From: an uncultured Porphyromonadaceae bacterium
GTDB lineage: Bacteria; Bacteroidota; Bacteroidia; Bacteroidales; Muribaculaceae
Assembly: GCA_947176285.1 (NCBI GenBank)
Contig: CAMWQF010000200.1
Span: 1 to 5,686, forward strand
Length of the DNA stretch: 5,686 nucleotides
Reading direction: 5' to 3'
Below, one piece after another: positions 1 through 5,686 of this stretch. Every line of letters starts with the position of its first letter. The first letter of the stretch is position 1. The notes beneath the pieces were generated by a model, which was not told the DNA's origin, did no database searches, and saw only the letters and a list, made by a program, of their open reading frames with translations. The position numbers and the translations under genes are program-made.

Positions 1-95
1 TATAGTTATTTAATTTTCCGTAAATTTTCTTGTTTTCAAATCAAAACTATTCTTATGGCAGTTGGGGAAGCTAATTCATAATATTTCTTTCGTTT
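1..95. other. non-coding space after the acetyltransferase
   Basis: Bases after the acetyltransferase TGA contain no usable minus-strand frame: the only ATG in this stretch is followed by a stop two codons later. A very weak A/T-only hairpin (GTTTT/AAAAC at 32-47) is present but not convincing as a terminator. The next gene of the locus, if any, starts beyond the left edge. Confidence 0.5.
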
Positions 96-764
96 TCAGA
101 ACTCATTTAGTAACATCCAATTCTTTTCAAACCATACTCTTGAATTATTCCACCATTTAATTTTTAATAAAAAATCAATGTCTTCTTCGGAATATCGATA
201 TTTTATAATTTTCGAAGGTATTCCACCTACAATGGCGTAAGGAGGAATGTCTTTGGTAATTACGGAATGTGCCAATATAACAGCTCCATCTCCTACCGTA
301 ATGCCTCCAGCGAAAAAAACACCTTCTCCTATCCAACAATCGCTCCCTATTTCAATCGCATATTTCTTTTTTTCATTAACATAAGAAAACTCATCGAATG
401 ATTGACTTGTAGCATATGTTGAACCATTTTGGGTCTTTTTTTTATTTAAGGAATAAAAACATGGAGCTGTGGATACAAATGGATATGTATAGGGATGTTT
501 CCCAAAATTACATCTCACAAGTGGACCAATAGAAGTAAATCTACCAATTTTGCCATTTAGATTTGAATTAGGACCAATATAAGATCCAAATCCTATAAAG
601 CCATTAAAGACTGTATTTTGATGAATTTGATTCATCCCTTCGAATACTGTATATATACTGATACTCGAAGAAGATGCAATTTTTACTGATGATCCATATT
701 TAATTCGGCATTTAATTCTAATTACATATTGAGTTAAAACTTTGATGATATTATGAAGAATCAT
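96..764 (-). CDS. CatB-like hexapeptide-repeat O-acetyltransferase
   Basis: Predicted acetyl-CoA-dependent O-acetyltransferase of the left-handed beta-helix (LbH) XAT/CatB family, probably cytoplasmic and modifying a sugar of the polysaccharide repeat unit. Counted from the ATG at 764 the protein has 222 residues, a usual family length. Imperfect hexapeptide repeats run through the middle (for example FIGFGSYIGPNSNLNGKIG near residues 56-74). The conserved block FGKHPYTYPFVSTAPCF (about 87-103) contains the likely catalytic His90. The second coil set includes IEIGSDCWIGEGVFFAGG, followed by VGDGAVILAHSVITKDIPP and the closing motif YAIVGGIPSKIIKYR. The C-terminal helix is rich in Trp and Glu. 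The frame can be extended five codons upstream to a TTG at 779, but the ATG at 764 overlaps the preceding stop as ATGA, exactly like the junction before it, so I prefer 764. This is the last gene visible in the operon. The acceptor sugar cannot be told from sequence. Confidence 0.93.
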   Translation of the reverse strand: MILHNIIKVLTQYVIRIKCRIKYGSSVKIASSSSISIYTVFEGMNQIHQNTVFNGFIGFGSYIGPNSNLNGKIGRFTSIGPLVRCNFGKHPYTYPFVSTAPCFYSLNKKKTQNGSTYATSQSFDEFSYVNEKKKYAIEIGSDCWIGEGVFFAGGITVGDGAVILAHSVITKDIPPYAIVGGIPSKIIKYRYSEEDIDFLLKIKWWNNSRVWFEKNWMLLNEF

Positions 765-1663
765 GAGAATAATTGCCAAATTTTTTTAATAATTTTTGAT
801 GCTACAGAACGTTTGATTAAATTCATATTATTCATATGAATTTTATCTGCTTTTTTATCGGTATGGAGTCCAAAAGGATGTATTAATGGAAGAATTGGTT
901 TTTCTGAATGACGTTCTTGATTTGCATTCTTTCCAGAAGTATGAGTTGCATCTTCTCCAAATCCAATATTCCTTGTAACATTAATATATGGTACGAGTGA
1001 ATATCTATCATTCAGGATTTGGTTGAAATATAGTTGGTAGTCCCAGGTATCACATCTATGGTCTGCCATCATATCGAATACTTGATCCCAATAGGAGACA
1101 CCTTCTTCAGGAATCCGTTCTTTTAATTTTTCTATAAATAATTTTTTTGACAAAGATGATGCATCTAGTTCATAAGTGTTCCATACCCTTCTCCAAGTTG
1201 CCCATCCCCATATATGGAAGTATGATGACATATAGTAAGAGTATTCGCTTTCATACCCTTTGAAAAAATTATTTCTGCCTGTTATGAGTTGAATATTGGG
1301 GTTATCTCGATATTTCTCCAATAACTCATCGCAATATTGAAAAAAATCTGGGTGAGGCAAAATATCATCCTCTAATATTATGCCTTCAGATTCATTGGAA
1401 AAAAACCATGTAATTGCATCGCTTACTGCTTTACCACAACCGAGATTTTCTTCACGAAAAAGAGTTTCTAATTTGCAAGGCCAATCAACTTTTGTGGCTA
1501 TGCTCCTTGTCAATTCGCAAAGTTCCTTTTCGTTGTCACGATTAGTTCTAGGACCGTCTGCAGCCACATATAGACGAGGTGGTTTTGCTTTTCTAATTTC
1601 TTGAAATACCTTTTCAGTTGTGATCGGTCTATTAAATATTAAAAATAAGATTGGAGATTTCAT
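761..1663 (-). CDS. GT-A-type glycosyltransferase
   Basis: Predicted nucleotide-sugar-dependent glycosyltransferase, 300 residues, cytoplasmic or peripheral on the inner membrane, acting in repeat-unit assembly. The N-terminus MKSPILFLIFNRP followed by LYVAADGPR (residues 31-39) is the first strand-turn-strand of a GT-A nucleotide-binding fold. ENLGCGKAVSDAI (72-84) matches the sugar-nucleotide contact region of this family. IILEDDILPHPDFF (95-108) holds the acidic EDD that takes the place of the metal-binding DxD. The aromatic block HIWGWATWRRVW (150-161), DTWDYQ (205-210) and the segment NIGFGEDATHT (232-242) are typical of the bacterial family often annotated as glycosyltransferase family 2-like, GNT-I-like or HlpA-like. 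There is no signal peptide or membrane segment. The start codon overlaps the flippase stop by 4 bp (ATGA at 1663-1660), which suggests translational coupling. Donor, acceptor and linkage are unknown. Class is confident, exact family less so. Confidence 0.9.
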   Translation of the reverse strand: MKSPILFLIFNRPITTEKVFQEIRKAKPPRLYVAADGPRTNRDNEKELCELTRSIATKVDWPCKLETLFREENLGCGKAVSDAITWFFSNESEGIILEDDILPHPDFFQYCDELLEKYRDNPNIQLITGRNNFFKGYESEYSYYMSSYFHIWGWATWRRVWNTYELDASSLSKKLFIEKLKERIPEEGVSYWDQVFDMMADHRCDTWDYQLYFNQILNDRYSLVPYINVTRNIGFGEDATHTSGKNANQERHSEKPILPLIHPFGLHTDKKADKIHMNNMNLIKRSVASKIIKKIWQLFS

Positions 1664-3099
1664 ATGATTTTGTTTCTAATACTGGTTATTATCGATGTTA
1701 TATAACTATCTCGCATTAGCCAAAGGGCCAAAAAGTAAATTGCTATGCAAATTGAAGGTATCATTATTACTTGAACAACGAAAGATTTTATGATTCCTTG
1801 TAAAATTATCGTAATCGTAACGATTAGTATACAGGCCATAATACATTTACAAAAGTGTATTGAATGGAATGGTAATTTTTTTGATGTCATTATATATAAT
1901 AATATATAAATCAACAATATGGTGCATTCTGTTATAGCAGTTGCTATTGCTGCTCCATAAGCGGCAAATTGAGGAATTAACAAAACATTAAGAATCATAT
2001 CAACAATAGCTCCAATAAGGCCAATTTTTATAGTTAGATTTTCCTTCCCTATGGCATAATTTGCTTGCGCTGCTATATAAGAAAGACCTATAAAGAAAAT
2101 TATTGGGGACAATACACGTAGTGGCTTGATCGCCTCAATATATTCGTCTCCACAAAATAATAGAATTAACGGCTCGCTTAAGAGATATAATCCACAAGTT
2201 AAAGGTAAACTTATCATAACGACAAAATCATTTGATTTTGTCAGAATATTTTTAAAATTTTTATTATTTGAATCTGAAAGAGACGTTAATCTTGGTAGTA
2301 ACACAATGCCAAGGGAAGTAACTATTCCTAATATTAATCTAGCGAGTTTATATGCTCCAGAAAAGTAGCCGACAGAAGCATTGTCTGACAGAAATCCCAG
2401 TAATACAGTATTCAATTGAAGATATATACTTCCAATAATTGTTAGAATAAATATCTTTGATACTCCCTTAACATGTCTTAATGGAGATAGCCTATTTAGT
2501 GGAAATTGATTGAAATTTATGTATTTTCTAAGCCGAAAGAAATTAATAACATTGCCCCCAACAACTCCTATAGTCAAATATAAGCCATAATATAATATAT
2601 CTGATTTACTCCTAACTAAAATAAATAGAAGAATTACGCAAATCGTTTTGATAATCAAACTCCGTATCGTAATATATTTAAAATCCTCTATTCCTTGATA
2701 GAACCATTCACATCCTATTGTTACAAACAGAATGTTAGAACTCATTAAAAGAAATAGAAGTTTATGGTTCTTAATCTGTGGCACTGTGAATGTCAGGATG
2801 ACAACTAATACATACCCCAATAATGCAAAAATAATATTAAGCAGTAAAATCTCGGATGTGGTCGTGGCTAACTTATCTTTGTCATTCTTTACCCTTGCTA
2901 TCTCTCTTAACGCATATAGAGGTATTCCTAAACTACAAAATAATGTTATATAACTAATGATGGCATTATAAAAATTAACCAATCCAATGCCTTCTGGCAT
3001 TAATACCCTAGCAACGTATGGAAATGTTATTAATGGAAATAACATTCCAGATATGGTATTAAGTGTATTGTAAATATAGTTCTTTTTTAGTGAAGCCAT
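1660..3099 (-). CDS. wzx: Wzx-type polysaccharide repeat-unit flippase
   Basis: Integral inner-membrane transporter of the MOP superfamily (polysaccharide transporter, PST/Wzx branch), 479 residues, the usual length. It is expected to flip undecaprenyl-diphosphate-linked repeat units from the cytoplasmic to the periplasmic face. The N-terminal segment ending in FPLITFPYVARVLMPEGIG (about 21-39) and LFCSLGIPLYALREIARV (53-70) are hallmark Wzx/RfbX sequences. By eye there are about 14 hydrophobic segments, near residues 12-30, 44-64, 84-106, 113-131, 146-162, 168-187, 216-236, 249-269, 291-311, 331-349, 359-377, 386-404, 417-435 and 440-462. EWFYQGIEDFKYITIRS (131-147) is another family-typical loop. 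The ATG lies 21 bp after the stop of the kinase fusion, with no Shine-Dalgarno match. The gene is very AT-rich (14 G/C in bases 2581-2640 by hand count), as is common for these transporters. The symbol wzx is by family; orthology with a specific named system is not claimed. Confidence 0.95.
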   Translation of the reverse strand: MASLKKNYIYNTLNTISGMLFPLITFPYVARVLMPEGIGLVNFYNAIISYITLFCSLGIPLYALREIARVKNDKDKLATTTSEILLLNIIFALLGYVLVVILTFTVPQIKNHKLLFLLMSSNILFVTIGCEWFYQGIEDFKYITIRSLIIKTICVILLFILVRSKSDILYYGLYLTIGVVGGNVINFFRLRKYINFNQFPLNRLSPLRHVKGVSKIFILTIIGSIYLQLNTVLLGFLSDNASVGYFSGAYKLARLILGIVTSLGIVLLPRLTSLSDSNNKNFKNILTKSNDFVVMISLPLTCGLYLLSEPLILLFCGDEYIEAIKPLRVLSPIIFFIGLSYIAAQANYAIGKENLTIKIGLIGAIVDMILNVLLIPQFAAYGAAIATAITECTILLIYILLYIMTSKKLPFHSIHFCKCIMACILIVTITIILQGIIKSFVVQVIMIPSICIAIYFLALWLMRDSYITSIITSIRNKII

Positions 3100-3120
3100 C
3101 TGTTCAAATTCTGAAACTAT

Positions 3121-5049
3121 TTATCTAAACTCTGAAATACATTTTTGAAATGAATCTGGTTTCCCCATATCGTACATTTCCCCATTTAACACAGCACCTA
3201 TAAGTCCATTCTTCTTGCCAACTTGATCAATTGCTGATGTGAGTTCTATTTCTTTTGATGTTTCTGTAAAAGTTTCGATGTCTCGTTTCAACTGGCTATA
3301 TACCTCAGGAGTTAGAATATATTGACCAAAAACGGAGTAATACTTAGAATCTCCGTCTTTTGTCCTTACTCCAAGGAACTCTTCAGCGTATGCAATAGAT
3401 GGTTTTTCAACGAACCTCTCTACATGCAAGAATTTTTCTTTATTTGTTTCCCAATTACCGGAGAGAATGCCGTAATGAGATACGTCTTCTATAGGAATCG
3501 GATGAATGGCAACCATTGGACAATTAAACTTCTCAAATGCTTCGATGAACTGTCGGGTACATGACTTGTTGGTGTTTGAGCTATAGATCGTATCACCAAG
3601 CAATAGTAATATTGGTTCGCCGGCTGCGAACTCGACAGACTGATACACAGCGTGACCGAATCCTCTCTTTTCGTATTGATATACAAATTTCAGTTTTTCT
3701 CCTATGCGGCGGATTTTTTCTTCGTATGTACGAAGTTCAGGCTTGAGTTTGCTGATATGTTCTTCCGAAAGAGATGTCTCAAAAAAATCTCGGTATTGCT
3801 GTCTCTCCTCTTCACTCCCAATCACGAGGCATGCCTCTTCAATACCACTGTCGAACAGTTCCTCCAGAAGAATGAGTATCACTGGTTTGACGATGCCGTC
3901 CTTGTCCACAATAGGAAAGAAATCCTTCTTAAGGGTTCTTGTTGAAGGATAAAGTCGAGTTCCGAATCCTGCAACGGGAATCACTGCTTTCCGCACTGTA
4001 TATCGAGGTGTGATAGTCAGTTTGAAAGGTCTCATTCCTAGCGATTTTAGGTATTCGATCACCTTTCGCTGACATTCTTCATCTTTAGCCAGGAACTGAA
4101 TAGAGCCATCTCCCTGCGAACCAACTCCTTTACCTCCGTATGTCAATACCTTGATATTAGGGTCTTCCAATGTCCTGTGTAGAACAGGAGAAGTGAGCTG
4201 GGTAGTACACATTGGAGCAACTTTCTCGTCAAATACCTTTTGAGCATACGTCATAAGTTCTCCAAGTTCCTTTAAATCTCCATTTCGTATGTATTCGATT
4301 GCTCTGGTAATTATGTCCTGATTATCCTTACCAAGTGCTTCCTGTAATTTCAAGTCCATCTCATTGTCTGCAAACGGGAAGCCTTTATTAAGATCTTTCA
4401 GAATACGTATGGTGTCTTTTTCAGCGCATAGATCTGCGAATACCCAATGCAGGGTTTTCTTTACACTTAATCTTTCTACTGATATCTCTTCTCCATCGAA
4501 TGTCATCAATACAGGGCGTACACCGAATGCACATGCCTGGTCAAGTCTGCCACAGCGAGAGGCCGTGCGAAGCTCACCCCAATAGGCTATGTTCATTTCT
4601 CCAAGAGTGCTGAGATTCAGATTATAGAGTTCATTGAATGCCCTTGTCACAAGCACGCAGATTGCTGCGCTTGATGATAGTCCGCTTTTCATCGGCAGCG
4701 TCATGGAAGTAAGTGTGATTTTAACACCACCAACATTATACCATTCGAGCATATAGCTTGCGACACCTGCGCAATATGAGAAGAAAGATCCTGAATGGGC
4801 GATTTCCTTAAGTCGCTCGGCATTCATCGGACATGAGAAATCCTCCCATACGTCAGAAATCTCCGGGGCTGTTGATCTCATCTCGAAATTGTTAGATTTT
4901 TCTATGATAGCAGTAATGCCTTGCTCAGTTCCTGTAACAATGGCCTCACCTGGCACTAAATCTGCATTCATAGTTCTGTATTTCCCAGCCCAGTCGCTAT
5001 GCTCGCCAAAGAGACATAGACGTCCGGGTACGAATATTTCAGTTTTCAT
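3121..5049 (-). CDS. bifunctional GHMP sugar kinase / GalU-like sugar-1-phosphate nucleotidyltransferase
   Basis: A 642-residue two-domain cytoplasmic enzyme. Residues 1 to about 345 form a GHMP kinase: PGRLCLFGEHSDW (8-20, galactokinase-like motif 1), PMKSGLSSSAA (119-129, the ATP phosphate-binding loop), GRLDQACAFG (167-176, with D170 as likely catalytic base, as in the MDQ motif of galactokinase) and GGKGVGSQGDGS (305-316, an atypical motif 3). Residues from about 352 to 642 form a nucleotidyltransferase: KAVIPVAGFGTRLYPST (354-370, the NTP-binding signature), KKDFFPIVDK (374-383), GFGHAV (463-468, as in GalU), LLLLGDTIY (481-489, with metal ligand D486), FVEKP (546-550), ELTSAID (602-608) and YDMGKPDSF (626-634). 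Both halves keep their key residues, so the likely pathway is free sugar to sugar-1-phosphate to NDP-sugar in one protein. UTP is favoured by the GalU-like motifs but not proven, and the sugar is unknown. The start ATG follows an A-rich leader. The gene heads the operon and is clearly more GC-rich than the flippase, apart from its last 240 bases. Confidence 0.9.
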   Translation of the reverse strand: MKTEIFVPGRLCLFGEHSDWAGKYRTMNADLVPGEAIVTGTEQGITAIIEKSNNFEMRSTAPEISDVWEDFSCPMNAERLKEIAHSGSFFSYCAGVASYMLEWYNVGGVKITLTSMTLPMKSGLSSSAAICVLVTRAFNELYNLNLSTLGEMNIAYWGELRTASRCGRLDQACAFGVRPVLMTFDGEEISVERLSVKKTLHWVFADLCAEKDTIRILKDLNKGFPFADNEMDLKLQEALGKDNQDIITRAIEYIRNGDLKELGELMTYAQKVFDEKVAPMCTTQLTSPVLHRTLEDPNIKVLTYGGKGVGSQGDGSIQFLAKDEECQRKVIEYLKSLGMRPFKLTITPRYTVRKAVIPVAGFGTRLYPSTRTLKKDFFPIVDKDGIVKPVILILLEELFDSGIEEACLVIGSEEERQQYRDFFETSLSEEHISKLKPELRTYEEKIRRIGEKLKFVYQYEKRGFGHAVYQSVEFAAGEPILLLLGDTIYSSNTNKSCTRQFIEAFEKFNCPMVAIHPIPIEDVSHYGILSGNWETNKEKFLHVERFVEKPSIAYAEEFLGVRTKDGDSKYYSVFGQYILTPEVYSQLKRDIETFTETSKEIELTSAIDQVGKKNGLIGAVLNGEMYDMGKPDSFQKCISEFR

Positions 5050-5269
5050 ATATTCTTTTTTTTAAATTCTGAGAGAGAAATAAAAATTGAAAGAGAGATG
5101 ACAAATTAGAGGCGAATATGTGTGGAAATTAAGACTTCCGTGCTTACCATGCGCTTTATGAGTTTTCAATGAATATAGAAAATAATGAAATGAACTAAAA
5201 AATACTCAGTGAAAAGTGGAGTTGTCGCTCACAGAGATATTGACTTTCTTACGTTGATTTTGATGAGAA
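5050..5269. other. intergenic leader upstream of the polysaccharide operon
   Basis: A 220-bp gap separates the small upstream gene from the kinase fusion. No open frame of note, tRNA, inverted-repeat-flanked (invertible) promoter or strong rho-independent hairpin could be seen. The plus strand near 5071-5099 is purine-rich, with two GAGAGA-type runs; on the transcribed strand this gives a CT-rich leader followed by A-rich sequence just before the ATG at 5049. The operon promoter probably lies here. The best partial match to the Bacteroides -7 element (TAnnTTTG) is CTAATTTG, reverse complement of 5102-5109, which is off by one base of spacing and has no clear -33 partner. Confidence 0.5.
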
Positions 5270-5641
5270 TTACTGTTTCTTTTTACGGTCGAATGTCAAG
5301 AATTTCCCAGGTCCGAATGTACACTTAGTAAGGTAGGTACTGTATTTGGAGGTGGTTGTTTCATAGTGATTTCCGACCCTTTTATAGTTAAGTTCGGAGA
5401 GGACCTTTTCTATTTGGGGTTTTGCTGATTTCGTGTATACTTGTATGGTGGGGTATGACTGCTTGGGGTCAGGATTTTGGTATACAAAGCGGATGACGGA
5501 CCCGTCTGAGTGCTTGAATACCGTGTAACCTTCTTGGGAGGGATGGATGGTGTAACCGTAGTATTCAAGGGTGGAAGCTACTGTTGCGGAATCCTGCTTG
5601 AGCACTAGTTGCGAGGCGATATTAACAGGGTTGACTATCAT
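5270..5641 (-). CDS. hypothetical protein of unknown function, possibly 5'-partial
   Basis: A 123-residue protein that I do not recognise. It is soluble in appearance: no signal peptide, no membrane segment, one cysteine (residue 107) and a basic C-terminal tail (DRKKKQ). Two stretches resemble each other: a helix-like segment, then a Tyr- and Thr-rich beta-like segment, at about residues 21-54 (LEYYGYTI, GYTVFKHSDG) and 77-109 (LSELNYKRV, HYETTTSKYS). This suggests a duplicated alpha-beta unit. The ATG at 5641 is the only ATG seen in this frame, and it follows AAAAGA. However, the frame stays open for the 15 codons to the window edge (reading LFIILKELPAEAVKR), so the true start could lie outside. 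Base composition is less AT-rich than the operon's distal genes. It lies on the same strand as the operon but 220 bp away, so a shared function should not be assumed. The frame's length and codon-like composition make it likely real. Confidence 0.65.
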   Translation of the reverse strand: MIVNPVNIASQLVLKQDSATVASTLEYYGYTIHPSQEGYTVFKHSDGSVIRFVYQNPDPKQSYPTIQVYTKSAKPQIEKVLSELNYKRVGNHYETTTSKYSTYLTKCTFGPGKFLTFDRKKKQ

Positions 5642-5686
5642 TCTTTTGACTGCTTCGGCTGGTAGTTCTTTTAGAATGATAAATAG

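Larger units (their letters stand above)
96..5049 (-). other. four-gene polysaccharide biosynthesis operon (partial locus)
   Basis: The kinase-nucleotidyltransferase, flippase, glycosyltransferase and acetyltransferase genes all lie on the minus strand with junctions of +21, -4 and -4 bp. No terminator-like hairpin is seen between them. Co-transcription is inferred from this spacing. The set covers precursor activation, assembly, modification and export. It lacks a polymerase, an initiating transferase and a chain-length regulator, so more of the locus should lie beyond the left edge. Confidence 0.85.

Noticed and set aside
32..47. Small inverted repeat GTTTT/AAAAC after the acetyltransferase as a possible terminator
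   Set aside because: Only five base pairs, nearly all A-T, and no following U-run on the transcribed strand.
42..49. TAGTTTTG on the minus strand, matching the Bacteroides -7 element TAnnTTTG
   Set aside because: No -33 box at the right distance, AT-rich surroundings make chance matches likely, and no gene start is visible downstream in the window.
1380..1604. Plus-strand open frame of 74 codons inside the glycosyltransferase gene
   Set aside because: It lies wholly antisense to a gene with clear family motifs and has no recognisable protein features.
3340..3370. Possibility that the kinase-nucleotidyltransferase fusion is an assembly artefact or hides a frameshift
   Set aside because: One uninterrupted frame covers both domains with family-like sequence through the join near residues 345-352, and no internal start or stop is needed. 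Read-level data could still test it.
3489..3686. Minus-strand 65-codon frame within the nucleotidyltransferase coding region
   Set aside because: It is an out-of-frame shadow of the fusion gene, whose own reading frame shows intact motifs on both sides.
3652..3952. Overlapping plus-strand frames of 82-97 codons inside the fusion gene
   Set aside because: They are antisense to the well-conserved nucleotidyltransferase domain, several frames are open at once there, and none looks like a protein family.
5071..5099. Purine-rich GAGAGA runs as a repeat or CRISPR-like element
   Set aside because: Only two short irregular runs with no unit structure or spacers.

Overview
The window carries part of a surface-polysaccharide (capsule or O-antigen type) biosynthesis locus, read entirely from the minus strand. 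It probably comes from a gut-type Bacteroidales genome (Bacteroides, Phocaeicola, Prevotella or a relative). That assignment is an inference. It rests on the AT-rich genes, the A-rich leaders without Shine-Dalgarno motifs in front of the start codons, and the general look of the proteins. There is no rRNA or other marker gene to settle it.

Layout from right to left, which is the direction of transcription. At 5270-5641 there is a small unrecognised protein gene whose frame stays open to the window edge, so it may be partial. A 220-bp non-coding gap (5050-5269) follows. The tight four-gene unit comes next: (1) 3121-5049, a 642-residue fusion of a GHMP-family sugar kinase and a GalU-like sugar-1-phosphate nucleotidyltransferase; (2) 1660-3099, a Wzx-type polysaccharide flippase; (3) 761-1663, a GT-A-type glycosyltransferase; (4) 96-764, a CatB/hexapeptide-repeat O-acetyltransferase. 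Genes 1 and 2 are 21 bp apart. Genes 2/3 and 3/4 each overlap by 4 bp (ATGA), so this is almost certainly one operon. The last 95 bases hold only the space after the acetyltransferase, and the locus presumably continues beyond the left edge.

How the genes could work together: the fusion enzyme would phosphorylate a free sugar at C1 and then activate it to a nucleotide sugar. The glycosyltransferase would add a sugar to a lipid-linked repeat unit, the acetyltransferase would decorate it, and Wzx would flip the finished unit across the inner membrane. No polymerase (Wzy), initiating sugar-phosphate transferase, chain-length regulator or invertible promoter is visible here.

The most interesting item is the kinase-nucleotidyltransferase fusion. 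It has the logic of the Bacteroides fucose-salvage enzyme Fkp, but the domain order is reversed and the nucleotidyltransferase is of a different type. Its substrate cannot be read from the sequence.
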